Notes: generated from the letters alone by a model not told the origin. A stretch of DNA of 64,000 bases from DATBGS01 sp036557885 (GCA_036557885.1 DATBGS010000122.1:1-64000), one strand, 5' to 3'. Counted from the stretch's first letter, positions 15,301 to 23,988 are shown. Program-made: numbers and translations.

Positions 15301-17263
15301 GACGCGCCAGTGGTGGGCCGGTCTGCTGGGCGGCTTTTTTGTGGCGCTGCTGGGTAACCTGGATGGCTGGCATCAACTGCTGACCCAGTGGGCGGCGCAT
15401 CAGGCGGGCCAGCAAGCGCCGCCTTTTGACTATTGGGCCAGCAGCCGGGTGATTCCCTTTACGATCAATGAGTTTCCGTTCTGGAGCTTTCTCTATGCCG
15501 ATTTGCATGCCCATGTGATTGATCTGCCGATTGAGATACTGGCGCTGGGGCTGGCGGTAGCTATGCTCAGCGACCCCATCAGGAGGCTGGCGGTTAAAAC
15601 CCCACAGGGACAGGCCACGCCGAAGAACGCATCGCCAAACCGATCTGCAAGCGGGAGCGTGCCGCTTGTAGCACCGCCTCCTTTATCAATCGAACGAGTA
15701 GCAACAATCGGGCGCGTGGTGCTGCTGGGGCTGGCGGTGGGGGCAATGGCCTGCATCAACACGTGGGATGTGCCGACATACGCCATGCTGGTGCTGCTGG
15801 CGCTGGTGCTCCGCGAGTTTACGGTGCAGCGGCGCGGCTGGCTCCTGCCCTATGCGGCGCTCAAGCGCCTGCTGCTGACGATGGTGGGGATTGCCGCCTG
15901 CGCCTATCTGTTCTATCTGCCGTTTTATACACATTTCCAGTCGTTTGTCAGCGGAACCGGCACCGTGCCGCATCAGGATAAGCTGAGCGATTACACCACG
16001 CTCTTTGGCATCTGGCTCTTTATTACGGCCAGCTTCTTCTTTGTGGAACTCTACCAATGGGCTTCAGCCCGGCTCACACTCAACCTGACGCTGGGCCGGG
16101 GGATGCGCGCGAACCATCCGGCGTATTCGGCGCTGTTCTGGGCGCTGCTCCTGGCGGCCTTTATTGCGTTCCAGTTTATCTATGTTGATCTGGACAAGCT
16201 GCTGCCGGTGCTGTATAGCCTGCTGGCGCTCGGCCTGGTGCTTTTCCTGGTGCAGGGACGGGGGCAGCGCGCAGCAAAGCAGGTGACGTATCTGCTGCTC
16301 CTGTCGGCCATTGGCATCAGCATTCTGATTGAGACGATCTACGTGCGCGACTTTCTGGATAACAGCGATTGGGAGCGCATGAATACCGTCTTTAAGTTTC
16401 TGGAGCAGGTCTGGGTGTTGTACGCGCTGGGCAGCGCGCTCGCCATCTTTGAGATAGTGCGCTGGCTCTGGCATGCCCGGCTGCGCGCGCGCCAGCAAGA
16501 ATATCAGGCAGAGGCGCTCCAGATGATTGAGGCCAACCCACTCGATGAGCCAGCCGAACCAGAGGACGCGCCAGCTACGCCCGGCTGGGCGCGTGGCGTG
16601 TGGCGCCCGGCCTGGAGGCTGTTTGGGGTGCGCGGGCGCGGCTACTTCCCGCTGGCGGTGCGCTGGGCCTGGAGCATGGGGCTGGTCTTTCTGGTTCTGG
16701 CCTGCTCGGTCTTTCTGGTAGAGGGCACGCAGGCGCGGCTAGATGACCACGCGATCTGGGCGCAGGTGCAGCAGCCCGTCAATTCGCCCAACTATCTGCC
16801 AACGCTGAACGGCGTGGCGTATATGCAGGCATGGTATCCGGGGGACTACGAGGCGATTACCTGGCTGAATGCGCATGTTTCCGGCTCGCCAGTGATTCTG
16901 GAGGCATCCTGCGGCCCGTATCAGTGGTATGGGCGCGTCTCCATCTATACCGGGCTGCCTTCGGTGGTGGGCTGGGATAGCCACGAGTCGCAGCAGCGCT
17001 ATCCGTCGGATGTGAGCGCGCGCGTGCCGGATGTGCAGACAATCTACGCCACGCCCGACGCGGCGCAGGCGTTGACGCTCTTGAAGAAATATCAGGTGCG
17101 CTATGTCTATGTGGGGCAGTTGGAGCGGCATGTCTGCGGCGACGCGAACGCGGCCCCGCTCCCGCCGGAATCGCTGGCGAAGTTTGATACGATGGTGAGC
17201 AATGGCTGGCTGCGCGTAGTGCATCAAAATGCCGATGTCACAATATATGAGGTGTTGTCATGA
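12332..17263 (+). CDS. Giant GT39-like / Chlor_Arch_YYY (DUF2298) fusion membrane protein
   Basis: A 1643-residue polytopic membrane protein. A Pro/Ala-rich cytoplasmic N-terminus (about 1-85) precedes a PMT/ArnT-like glycosyltransferase half with HPDERAI in the first extracytoplasmic loop, the usual acidic site of GT39 enzymes. From about residue 785 a second half carries the YYY signature INYYYYGQF, and its ending YPGDYEAITWL also occurs in the next gene. That half is paralogous to the whole of the next protein. GTG is chosen because AAAGGAA lies about 6 nt upstream. Two stretches (near 470-525 and 1085-1120) are hydrophilic inserts encoded by repeat elements. Probable role is lipid-linked sugar transfer or surface polysaccharide/glycoprotein synthesis, inferred from family. 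Confidence 0.85.
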   Translation: MKEQGPLPGSATEAPEPPPDSSRQPGESPAPQPAEVSPVQPASPNGQRVPKRRAPAKPGASAAQPAPAKMQPLDRLGLRSLAARLGQSPLAKLNWSLITLLAITTGALLVRLHGLNWDDNQHQHPDERAIISTVVNFKWPHSWAEFFSVSSPLSPHFSDGSHFFAYGTFPMYVLWQVAVFLTWLQHTFGFHWLPAGQAFTDYDPVTLVGRALSALFDTGTVVVAYFLGKRLGGKVAGLFAATCVAFIPFEVQLSHYFAVDTALTFFVALALLSFVAIAQEGKLRWVVLGGVASGLALASKFSALPLLLPLGVAYLLLWRRTSLFATLPRVFVSLGSAILSFVLAMPYALIDLKDFQASIKEQGDLAQGILDYPYTRQYAGTTPYLYELKNLLLYDLGVPLALLCFVGCVYVAWRVWRRWHDDALVLLSWVLVYFGITGSFYTKFSRYMLPIFPALCVFGALAVVALWRRRAVKIAPKDAPGVPKGTQSPPARAKTNGRLAGGESAQADLVAPAGAPRRDFNRQGGVGQGILGRAKRLNSYLAWPSRRWLAGAIAVVVLGSSFLFTLALDNMYSQPMTRVEASRWLYAHLPSGNGQPIKTITYEIWDDSLPLNVDGHVAQYNFLGLPLYDDDTPQKADMLGQSLAQADAVVIASNKLYPDSIPRLPDRYPMTNRYYQLLFNGQLGFHLAAVFQNSPNLFGIHFDDSGADESYSVYDHPTVHIFLPNADRPGAAQLTALLANGLTLPPPTNLTGTQKSLMLSPSQIADNQTMPTLAAQFPADSFANQQPLLVWWVLLELLGLLVFPIVALLFRSFRDRGLAFAKTIGLLILGYLLWLPASLRLLPYTNATVWGVFLFVGLAGLTVGWLTRQDLLAFVRKHWGRLLAVELLFTAAFLFFVGIRAFDPDLWHIWRGGEKPMELAFTNGILRSRYLPPLDPWFSGGYINYYYYGQFLMTVLMRLTGIAPTTAFNLAIPTLFGLLLTGGFSIVSHLTRQWWAGLLGGFFVALLGNLDGWHQLLTQWAAHQAGQQAPPFDYWASSRVIPFTINEFPFWSFLYADLHAHVIDLPIEILALGLAVAMLSDPIRRLAVKTPQGQATPKNASPNRSASGSVPLVAPPPLSIERVATIGRVVLLGLAVGAMACINTWDVPTYAMLVLLALVLREFTVQRRGWLLPYAALKRLLLTMVGIAACAYLFYLPFYTHFQSFVSGTGTVPHQDKLSDYTTLFGIWLFITASFFFVELYQWASARLTLNLTLGRGMRANHPAYSALFWALLLAAFIAFQFIYVDLDKLLPVLYSLLALGLVLFLVQGRGQRAAKQVTYLLLLSAIGISILIETIYVRDFLDNSDWERMNTVFKFLEQVWVLYALGSALAIFEIVRWLWHARLRARQQEYQAEALQMIEANPLDEPAEPEDAPATPGWARGVWRPAWRLFGVRGRGYFPLAVRWAWSMGLVFLVLACSVFLVEGTQARLDDHAIWAQVQQPVNSPNYLPTLNGVAYMQAWYPGDYEAITWLNAHVSGSPVILEASCGPYQWYGRVSIYTGLPSVVGWDSHESQQRYPSDVSARVPDVQTIYATPDAAQALTLLKKYQVRYVYVGQLERHVCGDANAAPLPPESLAKFDTMVSNGWLRVVHQNADVTIYEVLS
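13741..13900. repeat. MITE-like palindromic element A, inside coding sequence
   Basis: An element of about 160 bp with imperfect terminal inverted repeats: 13741-13758 and 13881-13898 match at 14 of 18 positions, and all mismatches are transitions. Inside is a further palindrome, GTCCGCGCAGGCGGAC (13840-13855). The reading frame of the giant membrane gene stays open through it, adding a Pro/Ala/Gly-rich stretch. A 25-bp core (13835-13859) is identical to element B. Confidence 0.7.
15585..15681. repeat. Related palindromic element C, inside coding sequence
   Basis: It begins with GCTGGCGGTTAAAACC, the same 16 bases as the inverted end of element B. It also contains a hairpin, CAAGCGG (15648-15654) with CCGCTTG (15662-15668). 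The reading frame remains open and encodes a Ser/Pro/Ala-rich linker. The right boundary is approximate, and it may be a different or truncated family member. Confidence 0.5.
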
Positions 17264-17271
17264 CGGATGCC

Positions 17272-17435
17272 TGGCGAATAAATTCGCGGCTAGGGGCCTG
17301 CGGCCACCCCTCAAAGCAGGGGCACGGCCAAACCCGCCTGCGCGGGTTAGGACGAATGTTGGCCTGCATGGGGTGGGGAGTCCGCGCAGGCGGACTTGGC
17401 GGCGGAACGCCTCTAGGCGCGGTTTTAACCGCCAG
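17272..17435. repeat. MITE-like palindromic element B, between the two YYY genes
   Basis: It fills almost the whole 189-bp gap between the two YYY genes. The ends TGGCGAATAAATTCGCGG and its inverted partner near 17416-17434 are imperfect inverted repeats, each with an internal AT-centred dyad. The core at 17375-17399 is identical to element A over 25 bp. A second internal stem, CCCGCCTGCGCGGG, lies at 17333-17346. Confidence 0.7.
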
Positions 17436-17452
17436 CGGGGAGGGGTGGCAAG

Positions 17453-20422
17453 ATGACTGATGCCTGGCTCTGGTGGCTCTGTATCGAGATACTTGGGCTG
17501 GCGTCGCTGCCGCTGGCGTTCGGCGTCTTGCGCAACCTGCCCGATAAGGGCTGGGCGCTGGCAAAGACGCTGGGCGTGCTGGTCTGGTGCTTTGTGCTCT
17601 GGTTTGTGCTGACGCTGCCTGCGGCGCTGCCGGGGCCGTTGGTGGCGCTGGCGCTGCCCTACGCGCGCGGGACAATCATCGTCTTTCTGGCGTTGTATCT
17701 GGCGCTGATGGGTTTGCTCTGGAGTCGCCGCTGGCGCGAGGTTGTGGGCTTTGCGCGCCGCCAGACGGCGTATGTGCTGCTCGTTGAGGCGCTCTTTGCT
17801 GGGGCATTTGCGCTCATGCTCTGGATTCGCGCCTTTAACCCGGATATTTACGGCACCGAAAAACCAATGGATGAGGCGTTTATCACCGCCATCATGCGCA
17901 GCCCGCATATGCCGCCCAACGACCCCTGGCTCTCCGGCTATACGCTCAATTACTACTACTTTGGGCATTTTATCGTAGCGACCCTGGCAAAGCTGCTGGG
18001 CACCGACGCGGCGGTGGCCTTCAATCTGGCGATTGGGCTGCTCTTTGCGCTGATGGCAGTTGGCCTCTTTGGTGTTGCCTCGAATATCGTCGCATTCTTA
18101 CGCCTGCATCGCCAGCGGCGCGCAGGCCAACCAGCGGCGGTGTATCTGGCAGCGTGCGCGCCGTTTGGATTGGCCGCAGTGCTGCTCTCGCTGGTCTTTG
18201 GCGATATGGCCGGGGCCAGCCTGTGGCTGGATAAGCTGGGCGCGGGCGTTTCGTTTGGGGCGGGCGCGCAGAATGTGCTGGTGGTGGCCTTGACTGGCCT
18301 GAGCGTGGCCGGGCTGATCTGGAGCGCGGCGCCAGTAGTGCGCCGCTGGCGTGGCCTGGCTCAAGCGAACTTGAGCCGCGCCAGAATAGCTGGCCTGGCC
18401 GCCTTTGGCGTGACGACGCTGGCCCTGCTGCCCTGGCTTGTGAGCCGACTGGCGAGCATCGGGCAATGGTACTCTCATGGCTGGCCCATCATCAGCGACT
18501 GGCTGCATCATCCGCTGCTCTGGCAAACCTACGATTGGTGGGTGCCCTCGCGGGGCGTGCGCACCAGCCCCACCGATTACCAGAACATCACCGAGTTTCC
18601 GGCGTTTAGCTTCTTGCTGGCCGATCTGCACGCGCATGTGCTGGCGCTGCCCTTCACGGTGCTGGCAATTGGGCTGGCGTTTCATCTCTTGCTGGCAAAG
18701 GGCGTGGGGCTGGCGGCTTTTGGCGCGGGCCGGGGCGAGCGCTTTCTGGGGCTGCTGAGCGTGCCCCTGATCGTAGGCAGCCTGTATATGCTCAATGGCT
18801 GGGACTTGCCGACGTATGCCGGGCTGGTCGTGCTCTGCCTGGCGGTGCAGCAGTGGCGCGCGCATCGACGCAGGTTCAGCGCTGTGCTCTGGCAGCAAGT
18901 GCTGGCGATCTGCACCGTCTGGGTGATGGCCGGGTTTGTCTTGCTGCTGCCCTTCCAGCGCTTCTTTAATTCGCCCTCGCAGGGCCTCGCGCTGATTCCG
19001 CCCAAGGTGCTAGACACGGCGGGGCAGCCCGTCTCGCGGGTGCTCTTGCCCACTGATCGCACCAGCCTGCCCGATTTCTGGAACGTCTTTGGGCTGTTCC
19101 TGGCAATTATCGCGGCCTATCTGCTCTGGCAGCTTGCGCTGGCGTTTATCAATCGCTGGCGCGCGGCGGCTGCCCGGCGCGCGCATTACCTTTGGATGCT
19201 GGACCAGCAGGAGCCAGAGGACGCGCGCCAGGACGCGCTGCACTATGCCCCGCTGGGGCCGATGGATGTCACGCTGCCGCTGGTGATGTGGACGCTGCTG
19301 GGGCTGACCCTGGCGCTGGCGCTGGTCTATCTGGCGCCGACGCTCCTGGTGGTGGTGCTGTGTCTGCTGGGGATTGTGGGCTGCGGCTTGCTGGTGTATC
19401 GCCGTCTGAATCAGCCGGGGCTGGCCTTCGCGCTGATACTGGTTGGCACGGGGCTGGCGCTGGTGGCAGTCTGCGAACTGCTCTATCTGCGCGATGTCTT
19501 TGATCATGGCGAACTCTTCCGCATGAACACGATCTTCAAGCTGTACTATCAGGTCTGGACGCTCTTTTCGCTGGGCGGCGCGGCGCTGCTCTATGAACTG
19601 GTCGGCGCGGGCTGGCGGCGGAGCAGGGAACATTCAGCGGCGATAGCGCGTCTGAATGAGCAGAGCCAGGTAGCGCGGCCATCGGCGGCGCTGGCTTCGG
19701 TTGGAAGCGCGGCGGTGGGCGCCGCGCCAGCGACACCAACTCCACACCAGGGAGAGCCGCCAGCCAACCTGCCGGATACCCAGGGCGTGCCAGCGGGCCA
19801 TACTCCTCGCCTGGCTTCAGGGCGGCCCCTGCGTGTCGGGCTGCCTGCGGCGTTGCATGTTGTCGGTGTGGGTGGTAAGCTGGTCTGGATGGCAGGGTTT
19901 GCGGTGCTGGTGCTGGGCGCGCTGGTCTATCCGGTGTTTGCTGCCGATGCGCGGGCAGGGCACTATCAGCACTCCGTTGGGCTGGATGGCACGCGCGCGC
20001 TGGCGCAACTGTATCCGGGGGACGCCGAGGCGATTGCCTGGCTGAAAACGCATGTGGATGGTGACCCGGTGATTGTAGAGGCGACGGGTGGGGAGTACAG
20101 CGATTTTGCGCGGGTTTCGACCTTTACCGGCCTGCCAACCATTCTGGGCTGGGGCGGGCACGAGGTGCAGTGGCGGGTGAATTGGCTGAGCGACCCGACC
20201 AACTCCGCCGATTTTAGCAGGCGCGGCGGCGATATTGATACGATCTATACCAACGCGGATTCCGCGCAGGTGCTGCAATTGTTGCATTTTTATCACGCTG
20301 GATACCTGTATGTGGGGGCGCTGGAGCATCAGAAATATCCTCAAGCTGATCTGGGGCGCTTTGCCCAGTTTTTGTCTGTCGTCTATCAAAGGGATGATGT
20401 GACCATTTATGCCGTAAGCTGA
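17453..20422 (+). CDS. Chlor_Arch_YYY (DUF2298) membrane protein
   Basis: A 989-residue polytopic membrane protein and tandem paralogue of the C-terminal half of the preceding gene. It has the motif LNYYYFGHF (about 164-172), preceded by MPPNDPWLSGY, and a second conserved block SFLLADLHAHVLALPF (about 385-400). Many TM helices are visible. The C-terminal extracytoplasmic domain contains YPGDAEAIAWLKTHVDGDPV, FTGLPTILGW and a final VTIYAVS. A disordered Ala/Pro-rich loop lies at about 725-790. Start ATG has GGGGAGGGG about 9 nt upstream. Family members occur in Chloroflexi and Methanosarcina-type archaea; biochemical role unknown. Confidence 0.87.
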   Translation: MTDAWLWWLCIEILGLASLPLAFGVLRNLPDKGWALAKTLGVLVWCFVLWFVLTLPAALPGPLVALALPYARGTIIVFLALYLALMGLLWSRRWREVVGFARRQTAYVLLVEALFAGAFALMLWIRAFNPDIYGTEKPMDEAFITAIMRSPHMPPNDPWLSGYTLNYYYFGHFIVATLAKLLGTDAAVAFNLAIGLLFALMAVGLFGVASNIVAFLRLHRQRRAGQPAAVYLAACAPFGLAAVLLSLVFGDMAGASLWLDKLGAGVSFGAGAQNVLVVALTGLSVAGLIWSAAPVVRRWRGLAQANLSRARIAGLAAFGVTTLALLPWLVSRLASIGQWYSHGWPIISDWLHHPLLWQTYDWWVPSRGVRTSPTDYQNITEFPAFSFLLADLHAHVLALPFTVLAIGLAFHLLLAKGVGLAAFGAGRGERFLGLLSVPLIVGSLYMLNGWDLPTYAGLVVLCLAVQQWRAHRRRFSAVLWQQVLAICTVWVMAGFVLLLPFQRFFNSPSQGLALIPPKVLDTAGQPVSRVLLPTDRTSLPDFWNVFGLFLAIIAAYLLWQLALAFINRWRAAAARRAHYLWMLDQQEPEDARQDALHYAPLGPMDVTLPLVMWTLLGLTLALALVYLAPTLLVVVLCLLGIVGCGLLVYRRLNQPGLAFALILVGTGLALVAVCELLYLRDVFDHGELFRMNTIFKLYYQVWTLFSLGGAALLYELVGAGWRRSREHSAAIARLNEQSQVARPSAALASVGSAAVGAAPATPTPHQGEPPANLPDTQGVPAGHTPRLASGRPLRVGLPAALHVVGVGGKLVWMAGFAVLVLGALVYPVFAADARAGHYQHSVGLDGTRALAQLYPGDAEAIAWLKTHVDGDPVIVEATGGEYSDFARVSTFTGLPTILGWGGHEVQWRVNWLSDPTNSADFSRRGGDIDTIYTNADSAQVLQLLHFYHAGYLYVGALEHQKYPQADLGRFAQFLSVVYQRDDVTIYAVS

Positions 20423-20436
20423 TGCGGGAGTCTCGA

Positions 20437-23208
20437 ATGGATAAAAAAACCAGAACGCAATCTGATCTGGACGCGCTGGATGAGCCAATGGACGCAGAAG
20501 AGTTGGAGGCCGAAGGCGCGACGCCCGTCGAAGAGACGGACCTAGTTGAAGAGCAGCCCGCTGACAACGCCTTCCATCACTCCAATGGGAATGGGCATGC
20601 CCCCAATGGGAGGCCGCTCGCCAGAGGCCAGACGTTCCATCACTCAAATGGCCTGGCTGCGCAGACCGTTCTTCTAGAAGATGAGATGGGGCAGCCAGAC
20701 CAGACGCCCGACACGACGCTGGAGCAGATTCGCAAATACGCGCCCTGGGTGGCGTTGACGCTCTTTGCCGTCTTCCCCAATCCCTGGACGCTGGGCTTGC
20801 TGGGCCTGACAATTGGCTTAAATGCGAGCAGCCTGTATCAGCGCATTCGCACGCTGACGCCGGTGCAGTGGGGTGTTGTGTTTCTGTCGCTGCTGGGCCT
20901 TGTGCTGCGCTTCTGGGATTTGGGGCTGAAGCCGCTGCACCATGATGAGAGCATGCACGCCTATTTTTCGATGCTGCTCTTTGAGAATCCCGCCAGCTAT
21001 CGCTATAATCCGCTGCTGCATGGCCCCTTCCAATTCCACGCCATTGCTTATGTCTACTACATCGCCAGCCATCTGGGGGTGTCTGATGGCGGCGTCAATG
21101 ATGTGACGGCGCGCACCGCTGCGGCGATGCTCGGCTCGGCCATGATTCCCATGTGCTATTTCCTGCGCAAGTGGATCGGGAATGTGGGCGCGCTGCTGGC
21201 GGCGTTTTTGCTGGCGGTTTCACCCATCTTTGTCTATTACTCCCGCTTCACCCGCGAGGACATTTACTTTGCGTCCTTCACCTTTGCAATCGTCGTGGCT
21301 TTCTTCAAGTTTTGCGAGGAGCGTCGGCTGCGCTGGCTGCTGATCTGCGTGGGCGCGTTTGTCTTTGCCTACGCGACAAAAGAGGCGGCGTTCTTTAACA
21401 TTGCCATCTTTGGCGGCATCCTGGGCGGGTTTCTGGCCTGGGAGCTTGGCTCGCGCTATGTCTATCCTTCTGCTCGTATAGATACAGTGGAAGTGATTGA
21501 CGACGTGGAACTGGAAAATGCCGAGTCTGGCGATAAGCTGGTTGATGAAGATGAGCCACAGCCACTCCCTGCCCGCGTGCGCCTGCCGCTGGGCCTGAAC
21601 ACACACGCGGGCGTGCCCGCGCTGCTGCTCTACTTTGCGCTGGCGGGCATTCTGGCAAAAGTGGTGCTCAACTGGGTGGGCAGCACCAGCCGCTATCTTG
21701 CGGGAGTGGATGTCAACGGCGACCCGACTATCGTACAGTCCCGCCTGGACAAAGCCAACGCGACGGTACAAAATCTGGAAAACAACCTGGTCAATGGGCT
21801 GCTGATTGTACTGGTGGCAATTGCGGTGCTGGTGCTGGTCGTCGTGCTCTGGCAGTTGTTCTCCAACCCCTATGGTACGCCTGGCTCTGGCTCGCTGGCC
21901 CAGCGCGGGTTGGCCCGTTGGGTAGACTCGAAACGCCAGCCGCTGCTCTCTGGGCTGGCAAGCATCCTCTGGGCGCACTGGTTCTTTGCGCTGCTCGTGG
22001 CATTTGTGATCTTTTCGGGCCTGTTCTGGATCTGGCCGGTGAATGACCCCTCAGTCTGTCCCGCCGGGGTGACGGCCCCGACCAATGGCGTGATCTGCTC
22101 CTGGAGCCAGGGCTTCCATCAGGGCATTGGCGATGGCATGGTGCAGGGCATCTATTACTGGATTCAACAGCAGCAGGTGGCGCGTGGCGGCCAGCCCTGG
22201 TACTACTATCTCATCCTGATTCCGTTCTATGAGCAACTGATCGTGCTTTTTGGCCTGGGTGGGCTGGCGCGCTGCCTGGCGCGGCCCAATCGCTTCCGGC
22301 TGTTTGTGGTGTTCTGGTTTGTCGCCAGCCTCTTCCTCTATTCCTGGGCGGGCGAGAAGATGCCCTGGCTCTCGCTGCATATCCTGCTGCCGCTCTTGCT
22401 GCTGGCGGCGATTGCGCTGGAGTGGGCGGTGCTGAAGGTGCTGGACCTGCTCAGCGAGATGGCCGCGCATCGTGTGGCTGGCCGCAGGCTCGTTCACTGG
22501 TCTGGCCCGTTCTCGCAGCGGCGCTACTCTGGCGCGGTGTTCAGTCTGGTGGGCGCGTTCCTGCTGCTGATTCCCATGCTGCACAGCATGCTCTTTGTGA
22601 CCTATATGGACCCAGGCGACGCGCCGCATGAGATGCTGTCCTATGTGCAGACCACCACCGATGTGACGCTGGTGATGGCGAAGATTGATGCCCTGGACCA
22701 GAAGTTGTATCAGGGGCGGCATATGCTCCGCATTGGCGTGGATGGGGATAATACCTGGCCGTTTGCCTGGTACCTGCGTGATTACAAGCTTGTCTGGTAC
22801 AATTACTCCGACCAGTACCCCACACAGAATGGCCCGAATGATCTGGATGTGCTGCTGATTGATCCGGGGTCGGTGGCAAACTTTATCACGCCGGATGCCA
22901 CGCAGCAGCACCCGATCTATAACGCGCATCAGTATCACCTGCGCTCCTGGTGGGATGAAGGCTATAAGCCAGCGCCATGCGTGCCCTCCAAAACGACGAC
23001 CTGCGACCCCAATTTGCTTTATGGTGGCGTGGGGCCTGGCCTGTGGCTCTCGTATGGGGATAACCCACCCAAAGGCGCCACCGTCAACGCGGGCAAGGCG
23101 TTTGGGAACTTCTGGGCCTGGCTCTGGACGCGCAAAGCGATTGGCGCGACCAACGGCTCTACCGACTTTACCTTCCTGGTTCGCTCGGACCTGCCGATGC
23201 AGCCATAA
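20437..23208 (+). CDS. Agl23-like GT39-type membrane protein (TIGR03663 family)
   Basis: A 923-residue polytopic protein of the family named after archaeal Agl23, which is linked to flipping or assembly of lipid-linked N-glycans. An acidic, hydrophilic N-terminus (about 1-85) is followed by TM helices. The GT39 acidic site LKPLHHDESMHAYF comes at about 167-180, then LLHGPFQFHAIAY. The motif WAGEKMPWLSLHILLPLLLL lies at about 632-651. The ATG at 20437 has GCGGGAG 6 nt upstream. Another in-frame ATG at 20422 overlaps the previous stop (TGATG) and would give translational coupling. It is the third gene of the cluster and is closed by a strong terminator. Confidence 0.83.
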   Translation: MDKKTRTQSDLDALDEPMDAEELEAEGATPVEETDLVEEQPADNAFHHSNGNGHAPNGRPLARGQTFHHSNGLAAQTVLLEDEMGQPDQTPDTTLEQIRKYAPWVALTLFAVFPNPWTLGLLGLTIGLNASSLYQRIRTLTPVQWGVVFLSLLGLVLRFWDLGLKPLHHDESMHAYFSMLLFENPASYRYNPLLHGPFQFHAIAYVYYIASHLGVSDGGVNDVTARTAAAMLGSAMIPMCYFLRKWIGNVGALLAAFLLAVSPIFVYYSRFTREDIYFASFTFAIVVAFFKFCEERRLRWLLICVGAFVFAYATKEAAFFNIAIFGGILGGFLAWELGSRYVYPSARIDTVEVIDDVELENAESGDKLVDEDEPQPLPARVRLPLGLNTHAGVPALLLYFALAGILAKVVLNWVGSTSRYLAGVDVNGDPTIVQSRLDKANATVQNLENNLVNGLLIVLVAIAVLVLVVVLWQLFSNPYGTPGSGSLAQRGLARWVDSKRQPLLSGLASILWAHWFFALLVAFVIFSGLFWIWPVNDPSVCPAGVTAPTNGVICSWSQGFHQGIGDGMVQGIYYWIQQQQVARGGQPWYYYLILIPFYEQLIVLFGLGGLARCLARPNRFRLFVVFWFVASLFLYSWAGEKMPWLSLHILLPLLLLAAIALEWAVLKVLDLLSEMAAHRVAGRRLVHWSGPFSQRRYSGAVFSLVGAFLLLIPMLHSMLFVTYMDPGDAPHEMLSYVQTTTDVTLVMAKIDALDQKLYQGRHMLRIGVDGDNTWPFAWYLRDYKLVWYNYSDQYPTQNGPNDLDVLLIDPGSVANFITPDATQQHPIYNAHQYHLRSWWDEGYKPAPCVPSKTTTCDPNLLYGGVGPGLWLSYGDNPPKGATVNAGKAFGNFWAWLWTRKAIGATNGSTDFTFLVRSDLPMQP

Positions 23209-23222
23209 CGACTTTTTTGGGG

Positions 23223-23263
23223 CACGAGGAACATCGGTTAAGCTGGCGTTCCTCGTGTTTTTT
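23223..23263 (+). terminator. Rho-independent terminator of the YYY/Agl23 cluster
   Basis: A 10-bp perfect stem CACGAGGAAC/GTTCCTCGTG (23223-23232 with 23248-23257), a 15-nt loop and TTTTTT. It lies 15 bp after the last gene of the cluster. Confidence 0.85.
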
Positions 23264-23285
23264 ACGCCGTTGAGGAGAAGCATCC

Positions 23286-23945
23286 ATGACTCAATTTATA
23301 GAACTGAGCCACCGCCTGGAGCCGGGTATGCCCGCCTATCCAGGGCTGCCGGTGCCGCAGTTTCGCGCGTGGTTCACGCATGAGGAGAGCGCGGCGCGCG
23401 GCAGCTACGCGCCGGGCACGACCTTTCAGATAGCCACCTATGAGCTTGGCGGGAATACGGGGACGTATGTGGATGCCCCGTTTCATCGGCATCCCGGCGG
23501 CCTCGACCTTGCCAGCCTGCCGCTGGAACGGCTGGCAAACCTGCCGGGGCAAGTGGTGACAGTGCTGCGCGAGGGACCAATTGGCCCGGAGGCGTTTGAC
23601 GGGGCCGAGGTCAGCGGAAAAGCGGTGCTGGTGCGCACCGATTGGTCAGAGCGCTGGGGCGGCTCGGACTATTTTCGCTCCGGCCCCTTTTTAACGGCTG
23701 CTGCCTGTCGTTTTCTGGTGCAGGCGAAGGTCGCGCTGGTGGGGATTGATTGCGCGAATATTGATAACATGGGCGACCCGGCCCGGCCCGCGCATACCAT
23801 CTTGTTAGAGGCGGGCATCCCCATTGCCGAGCATCTGCGTGGCCTGGGGCAGTTGCCGACGAGCGGGTTTCGCTTTTTTGCGGTGCCGCCCGCCATTGTG
23901 GGCGGGACATCGTTTGCGGTGCGCGCCTTTGCCCTTGTGGAGTAG
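23286..23945 (+). CDS. Cyclase-family protein (kynurenine formamidase-like), atypical metal site
   Basis: A 219-residue member of the cyclase/KynB superfamily, metal-dependent hydrolases of amide or ester bonds. The family motif HxGTHxDxPxH reads NTGTYVDAPFH here (about 57-67), so the two first histidines are Asn and Tyr while Asp and the last His remain. The downstream LVRTDWSERWGG and GIDCANID segments are family-like. RBS GGAG before ATG. It starts 23 bp after a terminator and 43 bp before rnc, with which it may be cotranscribed. Activity or substrate may differ from true formamidases. Confidence 0.75.
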   Translation: MTQFIELSHRLEPGMPAYPGLPVPQFRAWFTHEESAARGSYAPGTTFQIATYELGGNTGTYVDAPFHRHPGGLDLASLPLERLANLPGQVVTVLREGPIGPEAFDGAEVSGKAVLVRTDWSERWGGSDYFRSGPFLTAAACRFLVQAKVALVGIDCANIDNMGDPARPAHTILLEAGIPIAEHLRGLGQLPTSGFRFFAVPPAIVGGTSFAVRAFALVE

Positions 23946-23988
23946 CTGGCGATTTTTCATCAAGCGGAGCAAAAGAAGAAAGAGCACT

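Noticed and set aside
17229..17460. Short ORFs between the two YYY genes
   Set aside because: They translate the palindromic element B and resemble no protein family.
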